A stretch of 64,000 nucleotides of DNA, from positions 496,001 through 560,000 of the forward strand of contig NW_026251716.1 in assembly GCF_025024155.1 (NCBI RefSeq), in the 5' to 3' direction. This stretch comes from Gamsiella multidivaricata (lineage: Eukaryota > Mortierellomycota > Mortierellomycetes > Mortierellales > Mortierellaceae). The stretch's first letter is position 1. The number at the start of each line of letters is the position of its first letter. Positions 20,840 to 33,500 of this stretch are shown here, one piece after another. The notes under the pieces were generated by a model that saw only the letters and a list, made by a program, of their open reading frames with translations, was not told the DNA's origin and made no database searches. The position numbers and the translations under genes were made by a program.

Positions 20840-23800
20840 ATGTCTTCAGCAGGAGGTCGCTCGCCCCAGGCCTTCAAACCCACTGGCAGCGCACCCAGTT
20901 CTGACGAAATTTTGACTGGCAGCGGCGGCATCCCCCAGAGACCTCCCCGCCAAACCAGGCAGCGCTCAGAATCGTCCTCCTCGCCCATCATGACAGGAAC
21001 TCAGTACTACCAGCACTTTCAGCAGCAGCAACAGCAGGACCCATACTACACACCCTCAAGTCGCTCTCAGTCACCAAGGCCGTCTCCCCGATCGACGCCC
21101 AATGCCTATGGCATGAATTACCAATCTGGACAAATACCACCGTCTTCACCTATGTCCTTTTCGCTCCCTCCTTCAGCTCTCTCAGCCCGAGAGGATTCGT
21201 TGAGATCTGGATCGATACCTTTCCATCCACAGCAACAGCAACAACAATACTTCACACACTCGTCCTCTTCGTCTTATCGATCGCCGCACATGTCACCGGG
21301 CCTTCCCTCAAATGCAAGTTTGCCATCTATGCCTCCGCCTCTGTCGCTGCCAGACTCGTTCTTGGAAGATCAGTCGGACTACGCAGGATACTACGCCTCT
21401 GATGTCGGGATCCTGTCGAGTCCGCAGCTCTTGCCCAACCAACAGCAATATCAGCTCCAATCTCCCATGAACAGTGGATCGCTCAATTCTCGACAGCAAT
21501 ATTACACCCAAACTTTAGAGCTGCCATTGACCCCGACAAGGCAAGGATCGAGAGGCGCAGGGCCGAACGGACAGCAGGACTTCTTGCCTTCGCCACACAT
21601 GACCCCCACGACCTCTCCGCTGCAGATCGACTTTCCATCATTGTCGCTCAATGGTAAGCAGACTGCTGTACCTAACAGTAGCTGCCTTTTGAAAAATGAT
21701 TTTCTATTCATGTTGCATTATGCCAGTTTTGTGGGAGGGAAGAGAGCACAAGTGTGTTATTACTTGGGTTACAGCAGTTGGTAGTGTGAGTGAGCGTGGG
21801 ATGGTATAGCTGGCATGGTATCCGTATGCATGCGGTTTGATTTTGTTGTCTGCTTTCGATTGTCGAATCGATTGTCGAGTCGACTGACAGACCCGGCCTC
21901 GTTCTTGTCCCTCGAGCCTCTGTGAGCATCGGGCATTTGCTTCTAGCCTGTCAACGAGACCGTTGAAGCAACGTGGTCATAACCACAGTCACCAAATCTT
22001 TTTTTTTTTTTTTGGTGGCCAGCTGTTTGGCATATCACTCTCACCACCTTCCCACAAGGCAGAGAGCGCCTTCATTCTTATTCAATTTGCACGAAAGAGA
22101 AAAAGATGGACAAGATGGCGGGAACGCGTGCAGTTGATGAGTGGTGCAAGAGCAAAACACGTTATTTTTAGGCGGGTGGTTGTCGATCGACTATTCCAAC
22201 CCTATCATCGGCCAATCTTTCTAACCGCGCCCTACTTATTTTCTTCACTATCATTGCCACCTTCTAGATGCACACCGTCCAAGCAATACTGGCCAACTAC
22301 CGCAAGTCCCTGCAGGCACCAACCGGGAACGCGCCTACTCGACCTCCCTCTCGACCATCTCGACCGATGACTCCGTCGCTAGTCGTAACTCACTCATGCC
22401 CCGTTCCAACGCAGACCAGAACGGGCTCTACCCCGAGGACTTCTATCAAGGCCAGCCAACTGTGCCGATTGTGGAGTCCTTCCGCATGCCTATTCAAGAC
22501 CAGTATCCTGCAGACTCCTTGATTCTCTTTGGAGGTACCGCCGCCCATTCGGAAGGGGGACTCTTCCGCAAGGATTCAAAGGAATATCTGATGCTCACGA
22601 ATTCCAGTCTGCTCAAGTACAAGACCATGGAAAAGGCCTCCAAGGTCTTTGGAAACCAGTCAGTCTGGTCATCGTCTTCGGGACATCAGATCTTGACACC
22701 TCAGCAAACCTCCCTGATATCAAAAGAACACCGCATGCTGTCATTGAACTCGATCGTCGGCGTTCATACATATAGCCCTCCAGGAGGAGACACGCAGATC
22801 ATCATTGAGCATCTGGTCTCTATCTCCTCTCAGCCGGTAACGATGCACTTTACCCCAGCGGCCGAACAGGTCGGGCCCTGGCTGAAAGAGCTGCGCCAAG
22901 GATGCAACTACCATGCTGCACAGGCAGGATTGATTCTCAAGGGGACTCGACAGCGCCAATGGGTCGTGGAGAAGATGCAGGATGATTTTATCGCTCTTCC
23001 TACCAGCGTTGCTGAGAATGATCCGACCGCATTAGCTGCTGGGGGCATGTGGCGAGCGTACTTCAAGAGCCAGAGAATTAAGGGAGTGCCCGTGCAGGAA
23101 AACGCAACTTCAGAAACCAAGGTGGTGCTGGAGAACAAGGTGGTTGTCATTGCAGTTGGAACATCATTCGTTCACTTCTTGCCCCACAATCTTGGGAACG
23201 GCAGCTCTAAGGATGATATGAAGGACGAGCGCGCCATTCTTCAGTACCCGCTATTGACTGTCCGAACAATCCAGTACAAGGAAACGGATGACACTTTTAC
23301 GATTAGTTTCGGCACTACCCTACGTCAAAGAACCGTTGTTATGACCTTTGCCTCTGCAAGAGCCCGCGAAATCATTATCGCCATCCGCGCTAGAGTCGAA
23401 AGTCTCCGTTGGCTTTACCCCCTGTCAAGAAAGGGTGTCGAGCTATCTCTGTCCGAAGACCTTGCAAGACCTATCCCTGTACCATCAAAGGAATACATGG
23501 TCGACCTTGGATTTGATGAATTACTTCGAGCTGAGTGTTATGCCATTGGTGTCGACCGCAGGAACTTCAACAATATCAAGATTGATGGGTTTGTGATCGC
23601 CGTAGGCAAGGTTGGCGATACTCCGGAGACCAAGCGCGACTACTCTCCCGAGGAGATGAAGTGTCTGCTCCGTGCCCTTCGGTTCAACACGACATTCAAA
23701 GAGATTAGCTTCCATGGTATTTCTTTTGGGACGCTCCACAAGTCAAAAACGTTGAAGGATGGCACTCTCCGCTATGGACTCCGTCTCGACCAAGAGTTTT

Positions 23801-25498
23801 ACGAGTTAATCATGGGTAACCCTCAGATTCGAGCACTCGATTTGCACGGCTGTGAACTGGACACGAGCACAATCGGTAGCATCGGACGCGCCATCAAGGA
23901 CGCATATCCATTAGGACTGCGCCTAGAGTCTCTGGATCTCTTCGGCAATAACGCCTCGGACGGTGCTGATGTCATGACCTTGGCCAAGGGCATCGTCAAG
24001 CATGCAGGTACACTCCACGCCTTGAACGTCGGCAACTGTCAGATTACGGGCGATGGCATTAACCAAATCATGCACGCCTTTGTCGCCAACCCGGACGTCG
24101 CCTCGCACTTGTTGGAGACTTTCAGCATTCAAGGCAACTCGGAGAGCAAGGTCAACTCCTTCATTTTGGACATGTTCTTGAAGCACTCGTTGCGTCTCGA
24201 GACACTGAACCTCTCAAACCTGACCTCGTGGAGTAAATCACCTATTCTCATGGCCGAGTCCCTCGCCAACTGTGGTGGATCTCTCAGGTGCCTCGATTTG
24301 AGCGGCATGGCCTTGCACCCAACGACTCTGGATCAGATTCTTACCTGGATCTCGAGCCCTGGTTGCGAGTCTCTTGAGCAGCTGAAGGTCGAGGGCTGTG
24401 GACTGGACGGTAACCAATTCGCCAACATTCTCGATGCTGTCGGCCAAGGAGGAAACGACAAGATCGAGATCATGGCGGGTCGCAACTTGCTCTCGGATGG
24501 CCATGATCTCCCTGAAAGCCTGGTCAGCATTCTGGCAAGCGGCGAGACGGCTGCTTCCCTGGGACTACGTCAGACCTGTTGGAGTGAACAGGCATTGCGA
24601 CAGTTGTTTATCAGTCTCAGTCAAAACTTTACGCTCAAGAGACTGGACCTGTATGCGGTGTCCTTGGCATCAAGCCGTGACCCCGATGTGGAGACCTGCA
24701 AATTGTTGGGTCAGATGCTATGCTCGCCCACAAGTCGATTGGAGGAATTGTATATCCAGGGCGAGGAGACTGCAGAGCTGACATCGCGCATGGGTAAGAA
24801 CTTGTGGAGGTCTTTTGAGGGCCTCGGCAACAGCCGCTACTTGACCAAGCTGGACCTGCGCCGTAACCGATTCAAGGACGAGGGCGCCATGGCCCTGGCA
24901 GAAGCATTGCGTGTTAATCAGAGTTTAACTTGGCTGGACATGGATGAGAACGATGTAAGTACCATACCATTGCAAGCTTTATTCTTTATTGTCGTTTTAT
25001 AAGCTTGTTATCATAGGATCATTGTGCTAATGCCAGTCGCGATGTTCTTCTTAAATATAGGTCACTACAGACGGGTTCAATGCTATCTTGTCCGCATTCC
25101 ATCAGGGCGGCACTGAGCAGGTCCCCGCCAGCAGTAGATACTACAACACCACATTGGCCTACTTTGAGCCCCCGGTAAAGGACGCTGAGAAGCATACACA
25201 GCTACTTAAGGACTCTATGCTGGAGACATACAAGACCGAGCAGGAGACGCGGTTTCTGCTCAGTAATTCAACGGGTAAGGATGCTCGCGAGTGGAAGGAA
25301 CGTCTGGCGCAGATCATCCGGCAGCGCAACCAGAGTTCTGAAGCAATTGCACGTCTGGACCGTGCTATCCAGGGCATCGCCTCGATCGTTGACCGGAACA
25401 AAGCTGCAATGGACGCAGTCATCCGCGACCGGGAGCGCAGACGCGAGCGAGAACGAGATCGCGAGTTACTGCAGCAGAGCCGTGATCGCCGCTACTAA
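20840..25498 (+). CDS. Large PH-like / leucine-rich-repeat cytoplasmic protein
   Basis: Exons 20840-21653, 22268-24954 and 25061-25498 give 1312 aa. The start follows a CT-rich leader; the ATG at 20840 opens MSSAGGRSPQAF. Residues 1-330 are disordered, rich in Ser, Pro and Gln with short polyQ runs. A PH-like fold follows (LILFGGTAAHSEGGLF, then EYLMLTNSSLLKYK, ending GPWLKELRQGC), and a second beta-rich module (WRAYFKSQRIKGVPV) precedes an LRR array (IRALDLHGCELDTSTIGSI, LESLDLFGNNASDGADV, LRCLDLSGMALHPTTLDQI, TKLDLRRNRFKDEGAMAL). The C-terminus is a coiled coil ending in an Arg/Glu-rich tail (RDRERRRERERDRELLQQ). PH followed by RI-type LRRs recalls CARMIL-like actin regulators, but homology is not shown. 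The first intron (614 bp) is much longer than any other in the window. Confidence 0.8.
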
Positions 25499-25649
25499 TA
25501 ATTTATGGCAACTCGCATAGACTACGCCACCAATTTCACTCACTTTCACATTGCATAATCTCTTTAATTCAATAAAGCAACGAGACCAAAGAAAACCCTT
25601 CGCTTTTATCGTCTCTTTCCTTTCCTGATCCAGACGACGACTCGAACAG

Positions 25650-28454
25650 ATGCGCGGATATGTCTCGCAACAGAATCAGATCTGTCGCGCATTCGGAAAT
25701 TGTCGACCAACAGAGTACATTACGGCCTCGCTCGCTGCAATAGCACGCAGATCGCCCCAGATTCATCGAGCCAGCACCAACCATTCTACAGGAATCCTAA
25801 ACGGATGCAATCTCTATGGATCAAGCTCAAGATTCACAGTGTTCGGGTTTCCGTTTCATGTTCATCGGTCCATAATAACCATTAGGGCGATGACGACGGC
25901 GACGACGACAACCGCAGCGAACCAGGACGATAGGTTGTTTTCAAGGCCAGCAGCATTGAGTCCAATGTCGTCGGTCCGTGTACCACACAAACAGACGGGA
26001 GACCCATGGACGCAGCAAGAGGATGAGCTTCTTTTTGATCTTCGACAGCGAGGTGCGACCTGGAGAAAGATCAGTACTACGATCAAGCGACCTATCGGAT
26101 CATGCTACTCGCGTTACTATCGGTTTCTGGACCCATTCTTGGCCGATGCTGTCGAAGGCGTTTCGGAGGAAGAGGAATTGATCAAGGGCTCGGTTGACAC
26201 TGCTAAACCCAATGTTTCACAGCTGGTTTTGGAGCGAACCAGACAAAAGGACGGGTTACCATTACGCTATTCGATGCAAGGACCGTGGACAGCTGAGGCT
26301 CGGGAGAAGCTCGAGTCATTGGTTCAAGCCAAGACGCCATGGCCGATCATTGCGCAGGAGCTGCGTCGGAATCAGGATAGCTGCAAGGAAAAATGGCTGC
26401 GGATTCAGAAGAGTCGGGTGGAGCAGAAGCGTTTGTCGAAGCGTTTACAGAGCGATCAATGGAAGCGACTTTTCAAGGAGGGATTCAGACCGCGTCATCG
26501 GAGTCAGCTTGTGAGGGCGGTTGAGAAACAGTTGGCGGCCAAGCAATCGATGGCGGCGCATGCAAACAATCCGCTTGGGCTCTTGGAGATGGAGAGTGGT
26601 CAGGAAGACAACGATGCGTTTACGATGATGATGGCGCACCAGATGAAGGGATTTCAGTATCCGCACACTGGCGAAGAGGACGAGGCCGGTGGACCATATC
26701 AGGTCAAGGAAGGCGCAGGAGCAATTGACTGGGAGGCGGTCGCTTTAGCACTCAAAAATAAGTTTCCTGCGATGCGTTTGAAATCGATCTACCATGAGCT
26801 CGCTGCCGCAGCACTGATCTGGACGCCAGAGGAGGACGACCGATTAATCCGAGCAGTGATTCGGTTTGGGCCACCAGAGTTCCAGCCAAAGATTTGGCTA
26901 ATAATCAAAGAGGCACTCGGCAATGTGATTCGGACGAGCGAAGATTATAGAAGTCGTTGGCGAGTGCTGGATATGCCTCAACTTGAACGTGAGTGGGACC
27001 ATTCGGAAAAGACAAAGTTCTGGAGGCGATGGATGGAATTTCAACGAGAGGGGTCATTACTACAATCAGCCCCGTTTTTGGAAGCAAAGGCAGCATCAGA
27101 AACGAACAGTACATTAGGGACATCGGACTCCACAGTTACGACAGCTTCGACAAACATCACTACCACAAAGGACAGCGTATGGGATGTAATTGCAGAAGGA
27201 CTGGAGTACAGACATAGCAGAGATTGTCAGTTGTACTTTGAGCTCACTACCGCTAAGTTTCCAAGGGATCCTGAGCTGTTTCGTTACTTGACGGAGGAGG
27301 TTGCGAATGTCTATCTGAAGCCGCTAAAGGTCGACTGGTCCTTGAAGGCATCTAGGATGCTGGTTGCAACCGTGAATTCGTTTCTCCAAGAAAATAGGGT
27401 AGTCGTTTGGGGGTCTGTTGCGCAGGCGCTTGGGCACCAGTTTACGCCTGAACAGTGCGAGGCACGGTGGAGATATTGGTCGCAGAAGCAAGACCAGAAG
27501 CAGTTGCCGAATCCAGAACAGGAGCAACAACAGGACCAGGACCAGGACCAGGACCAGGACCAGGACCAGGACCAGGACCAGGACCAGGACCAGGAGCGGG
27601 ACCAAGAGCAGGAGCAAATAGAGAAAACGCAATTGGACCCGTCAATCAAAGAAATGTATGCAACTGAACCATTGGGATCGCAGTCTCGATTATGGACGGA
27701 CAAGGAGCTGGAGATGCTGAATAAAGGAGTTCAGGAGCATGGACAGAATTGGGCAACAATTCGGGATGCTCTCTTACCACATCGAACAATTCAGATGCTA
27801 CATGAGCGTTATTGGCGGAGCCAGACTAAGAAGACTGGTCGATTTACGGAGCAGGAGAGGAGTCTGCTCGAGACAGCGATCGAGACATTTGGCGAGAATG
27901 TCGATTGGGGCTTGATCGCAAGCCAAGTTCCTGGCAGGACAGCAAGGCAATGCCGACAAAACTGGAACTACAGTCAGACACATTATGTCCAAAAGCTGGA
28001 CGAGCCCTGGACAGAACAGGACAGAGAGCGGCTAAGGAGCGCAGTGGGCCGGTTCGGAACCAAGAAGTGGACGATGATCTCTGAGTTCGTGGTCGGAAAG
28101 ACGCCAGATCAATGCAGGAACGAATGGCGAGAAAAACTGGATCCGAGCGTCAAGAGAGGTCGGTGGTCTGGCAAGGAACTGGATCTACTGATGGAGCGTG
28201 TCCAGACGATCATGAGTCGTAAGGAGGAAGAAGAGCGTGCGCGTGTTGCTGAAGCCAGAGCTGAGAAGGATAAAGAGGGAGAAGAGACAGGCGGCAGTAG
28301 TAATGGGTTCGTCGACCTTGCGCCGAGGTTTAAAGGCAAACGGAGGGTTAACTGGAAGGAGGTGGCCAAGGGAATGGATGGTCGTACGCCCGAGCAGTGC
28401 AGACTGCACTTTGCGGTTCACCGTAGACTGTATCGCATCCAAGGCGATTATTAG
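25650..28454 (+). CDS. Multi-repeat Myb/SANT DNA-binding protein, single exon
   Basis: A 934-aa intronless protein with at least seven Myb/SANT repeats. Examples: PWTQQEDELLFDLRQRGATW (about 119), PWTAEAREKLESLV, IWTPEEDDRLIRAVIRFG, LWTDKELEMLNKGVQEHG, RFTEQERSLLETAIETFG, PWTEQDRERLRSAVGRFG, and a final RVNWKEVAKGMDGRTPEQC. The consecutive C-terminal repeats with spaced Trp residues resemble SNAPC4-type or c-Myb-type DNA binders, so a nuclear role in transcription is likely. Residues 1-80 have many Arg/His/Ser and almost no acidic residues, and an alternative start ATG at 25890 (MTTATTTTAANQ) would remove them. A CAGGAC array (27534-27597) encodes a Gln-Asp repeat between repeats four and five. 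AATAAA-like sequence lies about 45 bp after the stop. Confidence 0.82.
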   Translation: MRGYVSQQNQICRAFGNCRPTEYITASLAAIARRSPQIHRASTNHSTGILNGCNLYGSSSRFTVFGFPFHVHRSIITIRAMTTATTTTAANQDDRLFSRPAALSPMSSVRVPHKQTGDPWTQQEDELLFDLRQRGATWRKISTTIKRPIGSCYSRYYRFLDPFLADAVEGVSEEEELIKGSVDTAKPNVSQLVLERTRQKDGLPLRYSMQGPWTAEAREKLESLVQAKTPWPIIAQELRRNQDSCKEKWLRIQKSRVEQKRLSKRLQSDQWKRLFKEGFRPRHRSQLVRAVEKQLAAKQSMAAHANNPLGLLEMESGQEDNDAFTMMMAHQMKGFQYPHTGEEDEAGGPYQVKEGAGAIDWEAVALALKNKFPAMRLKSIYHELAAAALIWTPEEDDRLIRAVIRFGPPEFQPKIWLIIKEALGNVIRTSEDYRSRWRVLDMPQLEREWDHSEKTKFWRRWMEFQREGSLLQSAPFLEAKAASETNSTLGTSDSTVTTASTNITTTKDSVWDVIAEGLEYRHSRDCQLYFELTTAKFPRDPELFRYLTEEVANVYLKPLKVDWSLKASRMLVATVNSFLQENRVVVWGSVAQALGHQFTPEQCEARWRYWSQKQDQKQLPNPEQEQQQDQDQDQDQDQDQDQDQDQDQERDQEQEQIEKTQLDPSIKEMYATEPLGSQSRLWTDKELEMLNKGVQEHGQNWATIRDALLPHRTIQMLHERYWRSQTKKTGRFTEQERSLLETAIETFGENVDWGLIASQVPGRTARQCRQNWNYSQTHYVQKLDEPWTEQDRERLRSAVGRFGTKKWTMISEFVVGKTPDQCRNEWREKLDPSVKRGRWSGKELDLLMERVQTIMSRKEEEERARVAEARAEKDKEGEETGGSSNGFVDLAPRFKGKRRVNWKEVAKGMDGRTPEQCRLHFAVHRRLYRIQGDY
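27534..27597 (+). repeat. CAGGAC microsatellite in the Myb gene
   Basis: About eleven CAGGAC copies encode alternating Gln-Asp. As a multiple of three it keeps frame and also opens Arg-Thr, Gly-Pro and Leu-Val ORFs in other frames. It sits in an acidic linker between Myb repeats. Confidence 0.9.
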
Positions 28455-28692
28455 AGAATTAGAGAGACGCGCTGTAATTGGGCGTATTCTTGAAAAATAA
28501 AATGTGCTGTGCTCTGAAAGGACTGCTCAGTGGCTTTTATTGTTATGATGCTAGACACTCTTTTTTTTTTTTCTTCGTGAGGTGCACTTGCTCGCAGCCA
28601 TCGCTGGTTCACGTACTTTGACAGTTTTGACAGCACTTTCATTCACCCCTTCGCCTCCTTCATTCACTCCATCCCACTTTACTTCAAAGACG

Positions 28693-30457
28693 ATGCCTGC
28701 AACAAAAAAGGTCGTGAACCCCGAGAAGGAGCTGCGAGGGAAAAAGCCCTACAACCGCGCTGCACCAGGGGTATTTCAAAAGAAGTCGTACCAGGCCAAG
28801 CCTAAGCAACTGAGCGCGGACGAGGTCCCTGAGGGAGCAGCGGCGTTGAAGAAGAAGCTCCGGGATACCCTGAGACTGTTGAGCAAGAATCCAAAAATGC
28901 CTGCGGATATCCGTCAAGAGCATGAGAGACGTATCGAGGCATTGAAGCTGCAGGTCGCAGAGAAGCAGGTCGACCAGACAGAGCAAAAGATGGCGACGAA
29001 GTATCGCATGGTCAAGTTTTTTGGTAAGTGGATAAAACAGTACAAGCTTTTTTTTTTTTTTTTTTTCTCGTATCTTTATGACAGTTTGCTGCAGCAATGG
29101 AGATGGATTCAGATGGAATAAGTTCTCTAATTGCATATTCGTGTATGGCAACGAAAATATAGAGTCCAAGAAGGCCGACCGCAGGATTAAAGTATTTATA
29201 CGCCAGCACCCGAACTGGGAATCGAACGAGAGCGAGCGGAAGGAGCTTGAATCGCTCAAGCTTGACCTTGCCTACATTCAACATTATCCAAAGACCCAAA
29301 AATACATTTCTCTCTACCCGAATGAGAACGTGGATGACCCGGTTGTCTCCAAGGCCCGTGCAGAGATCCGTGAGAGGATCCGGGAAGGAATCGAGACGGG
29401 CGAAATCCAGCAGTTTGTGAAGGAGGCGCGTGAGCAGGTCAAGGCCAAGATCATCAGCAAGGACACTATGTCGACGGAGGAGTCCGTCAAGTTGACGACT
29501 CAAAAAATCATGAACGCCAAGAAGAGAGTCAGGACGGACGATGATGATGGAACGGATCCCTCGGCAAGACGTGCAAAGGCGACGGCGGAGAGGGATGCGA
29601 ATAGGCCAGCGCAGATTGAAGCTGTGGAGGAAGAGGAGATGTTCTTTGAGACGGTACCCAAGGTTGTCCCAGCGGCGGAGGCTGTGAAGACCAAGGAAGG
29701 AGTCAATAACAACAACAGCGATAAAAAGAAGAAAGGTGGAACGGAAGTAGCACAGCAATCCAAGAAGGAGAAGCCACAACAGCAGGCAAAGAAAGAGCAG
29801 CAGCCAAAGAAGGAACAGCAGTCAAAGAAGGAACAGCAGCCAAAGCAGAACGAGAAGAAGGGTCAACAGCCAAAGAAGGACAAGAAGAAGGAGGATGCCG
29901 CAGTGCCAGCGCCTGCTGAGGAAGAATCGCAGCCCGCAACAGAAGGAGAGCCCAAGAAGTTGGGCAAGTGGGCAAGGAAAGCCATTCGTGCGCAGTCTTC
30001 AGTCGCAGTAAAGGAGGCAGTAAAGGAGGCAGTAACAGCAGTAGCAGCAGCCACAGGGTCGGGAAGCGGTACTAATGCACCAGTAGATGGACCAGTGGTG
30101 ACTGGGGAAATACCAGTGGAGAAGAGTGTCGAGGAGAAGAGCGTCGAGAAAAAGAAGCAGCCGGCAGGAAAGAAAGCCGCCCAGAAGAAGGAGGTGAAAA
30201 AGACAGAAGAAAAGAAGACTGAGGCGAAGAAGGTTGAGGAGGCAGAGATTGCGAAGCCCGAGGTTAAGCTAGACGCACCCAAGATTACGACACTGAAGGT
30301 TGACCATAATGACAAAGGCGAAGGCGACTCTGATAGCGACAGCGAAGAACCGGTCGCACCTGTGCGTAAGGTTGTCAAGATCGACACATCGTTGCTGAAG
30401 GAGCTGCCAGAGGTTCCCAAGCGACGAGGAGGTCGTAACCAGAATAAGTACAGGTGA
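28693..30457 (+). CDS. EFG1: rRNA-processing protein Efg1 with long Lys-rich tail
   Basis: Nucleolar 18S rRNA maturation factor of the small-subunit processome. Exons 28693-29023 and 29163-30457 give 541 aa. The family core is clear: ALKKKLRDTLRLLSKNP, MPADIRQEHERRIEALK, then KMATKYRMVKFF, which continues across the intron into ESKKADRRIKVF. The core ends near residue 190 with DLAYIQHYPKTQKYISLYP. The following region up to the stop is an acidic then Lys/Gln-rich tail (repeats of KKEQQPKKEQQSKKE) of roughly 300 residues, so the protein is about twice the usual length. The tail ends with a basic Arg-rich motif (KRRGGRNQNKYR). The start is the first ATG of the conserved frame; an upstream in-frame start at 28582 is not ATG-initiated. 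Convergent with the protease, 127 bp apart. Confidence 0.88.
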
Positions 30458-30584
30458 AGATAGGGATCATTACCATCCTTAATAATAAAAACCACCAAAG
30501 CATTGTTCCATTTTCATCCATTTAAACTGTATTGGAGTTGTTCATTGGCATTGACTTGGGGTATACAAATGCCTGCAATGAGCG

Positions 30585-33500
30585 CTACCTGTTCCGCCTG
30601 ATCACGATAACCGGACTGGACCACCGCTCCACATCGCTGGCACGCCCAGGGACTCCCCAAGGCTTCAGGGCCTTCAGTACCAGGCGATAGCGACCGTCAG
30701 GTAAGTTCCGTGTCGGCTCCATCTGGCCTATCTTCATGTCTTTAGCAGAATCTGACTTTGTCCTATGCTTATGCCCACCTTGAGCTTTCTCTGTAAGATC
30801 TTCTGATCCGTCTACTACAGCCAGTTCGTCTCCATCGTTATGTTTCCTCACGTCCACAGCCTCGTGGTTCTGAAGCAGCAAATCGCCCATCCACGCAAAC
30901 GCCTGGAAGCCATTACCGTCTGCGGAGTCAGAGCGCATATTCCAGGAGTTGAAGCCGTTGGGGATCAAGCCTAGAATCCGGGGCACACACGGCATTCGGT
31001 GTCCAGACTTTGGCTCCTTGACGGGCTCAAGTTTCTTTTCATCCTTGCTCCCTTTTCTTTGTCCACCACGATGATGGAGTTTTGGAACCTTGTTATTCCT
31101 ACTGCCATGGCGCCCTCTCCCCTTCCTACGACCCGTTTTCTTGCGATCACTGACAGATTTAGACTCCCCGTCCTTGGGGTTCTTCTTGTTCAGTCGGTGC
31201 AGCCGTATGGTCTCCTCGATAGCCGAAGGCTGCAGCATCACGCGCGAGTAGCCTTTATAGGGCATGTATAATCCAGAAGGCATGAACGCCAGTTCCTCCG
31301 ACCGCGCCAACCTTTTCTTGACAAGTACGGATCGTTCTTGATCCAGGATGTCCTGTTCTTCGCCTTGTTTCTCCAGTCGTTTGATTTGCGCCACCGCTTG
31401 TTCTGCCTCCTCGCGTTTTTGCTCGGTCTTGACCTGGATCCGACCGTTGCCACCTCCAGCCCCACGGTCGCTGTCGCAAACAGATTCGGCTTCGATCGTG
31501 AGCAGACTTGTTGGGTAGTTTACAGAGACCAAGATCTGGACCCAGTCTTCGTTGTCCTTGCCTACCACCACACGCTCGGATCGATCGCGGTAGAGGTTCT
31601 TGTGAGGATTACCCCCTTTACCGTTACCTTTACCTTGGTCTTTGTCGCGCATCTTTTCTGAATCATTTAAAGATTCGTAGGGCTTGGCTCGAGTCTTGGC
31701 GCCGCTTACATTGACATATCGATCCAAAGACAGGGCCGGATACGAAAGCTCCGGATTCAGGATCGGGATATCTGCTAAACGACCGTGCATACCTCCATAT
31801 GACACAAAGCTAGATCCACATTCAATACCGGTGTCGGTATGACACTGGAATTCGAGAAAGCCGCTGTAGAGCCACCGCTGCTCAATATCTAGGGTGTCTC
31901 TCGGTGGATCGATATGGATTCGGATCGTTCCTGAAGCCCTAGGTGTGAGTCGCAGCTGCATCGGTGTCATGGTTACAGTCTCAACACCCGCCTCTGAAGT
32001 CCGCAGACGGGACTGATTCACAAGTGTATAAAAATGCTTGCCGCTTTGATCGAACCCGTTCACAGAGAGAGCTGGGCGGTGCACCATAGTCCAGGAGCGC
32101 GTATTTGTGTTCGAGGGATTGTAAAAGGTGATGCTGTGATCCAGTCTTTGAAACTGGGTGTCGTTCAAGTACAGAGCGGTAGGCGACAGGACCGTGGGAG
32201 GCTCGTCATCCAAGAAGAGACCATACATCGACACAAGGCCTGCACCTTGCTGGAACACTGGCGTCAGACCGGTGGCCGAGCCCGGCATGACGGTGGGGGT
32301 CGCCGTGGACTGCAGAATGTTCAGCAATTTTGTCGCATCGGTCTTGCCATGCTTGGAGAGGAATAAGGCCTGGATACCGGCCATGTAGGGCGATGCCATC
32401 GATGTGCCCTGCAAGGTCGCAAACCCACCCTTGGCGAGTGGAAAGGTGGAGTAGATCATGCCTCCTGGTGTCACGATATCCGGCTTGTATTTGAGCCGAG
32501 CATCAGGTCCCCAGGACGAGAAATCCGAGACCTTGCCTCCACTGGCCAGTTTAAGCACTTTGTCCTCGCGCGAGAACTGAGCCACCAGCTTCTGCGAATT
32601 ACTCTTGCCTTCCCTCGCTTCGATAGCGTCCAAAATCACGGTTGCATCCTCAAAGGACAGTCCACCGGCCGAGATATTGAATCCAGTGATGGTCATGCCT
32701 AACGGTCTTTGCTCCGGAATGGTATCGTAGACGAGCATACCGCCAAGATTTGCCTTGGCGACGTATTTAGCCTTGTCACTGAATGTGCATCCGCCACGGT
32801 GGATGAGTACCACAATGCTAGAGTGAGGCACCTGGAGGCTCTTTTCTAGCGTCGCACCGTTGTAGGCGACGCACCCCAGTGGATCCTTGGCGGGAACATG
32901 GATCACGTAAGAAATATTGGTTTTGAACGACGCCATCGGGATATCTGACGCATCGCTCGCCATCACCAACCCGACCCTACCCACATCTCTCTGTCCTGCT
33001 GCAGGCCCCGCTACATGGCTACGTCGATCAAGCGCTCGCCACGCCAGCTCAACGGCTGTGCCCAAATAGTGTGTGTTGTCGACGCTTCCTACCGCCACAG
33101 CACCAACCGCTGTTGCAGGAGCCCCATCTTCAAAGAGTCCCTGCTCACCATCATTACCGTTCGCCACTGCAATATGAAGACCCTTGGTGATGTATCCGCT
33201 GCAAGCTATCGCGAAGGGCTCCTCGGGCCATCCGGACGACCCGCCGAGCGAAAGGTTGACGACGTCCATGCCATCTCTGTAAGCCCTCTTGAGCGCTGCC
33301 AGCAGAACATCGTCGCTGACTTCGCCGTTGCATCCGAACACCCGATACGCTCCGAGAGTCACTAGTAAAGCAATCAATGCATGTCAGCACGGCTATTTGT
33401 ATACTTGAACGCGAAAATAAAGAGATATATCCTTACCGTCTGGTGCAACGCCTACAAAAACTTGTGTACCCATCGCGTTTGGGCCCTCGTTGCGGGCAGC

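Noticed and set aside
27311..27703. ORFs on both strands rich in Trp-Ser, Leu-Val and Gly-Pro
   Set aside because: Shadows of the CAGGAC repeat within the Myb coding region.
28684..29779. Two long minus-strand ORFs (191 and 255 codons)
   Set aside because: They overlap the Efg1 exons and the intron. The plus-strand frame carries clear family conservation, and these are Leu/Arg-rich shadows.
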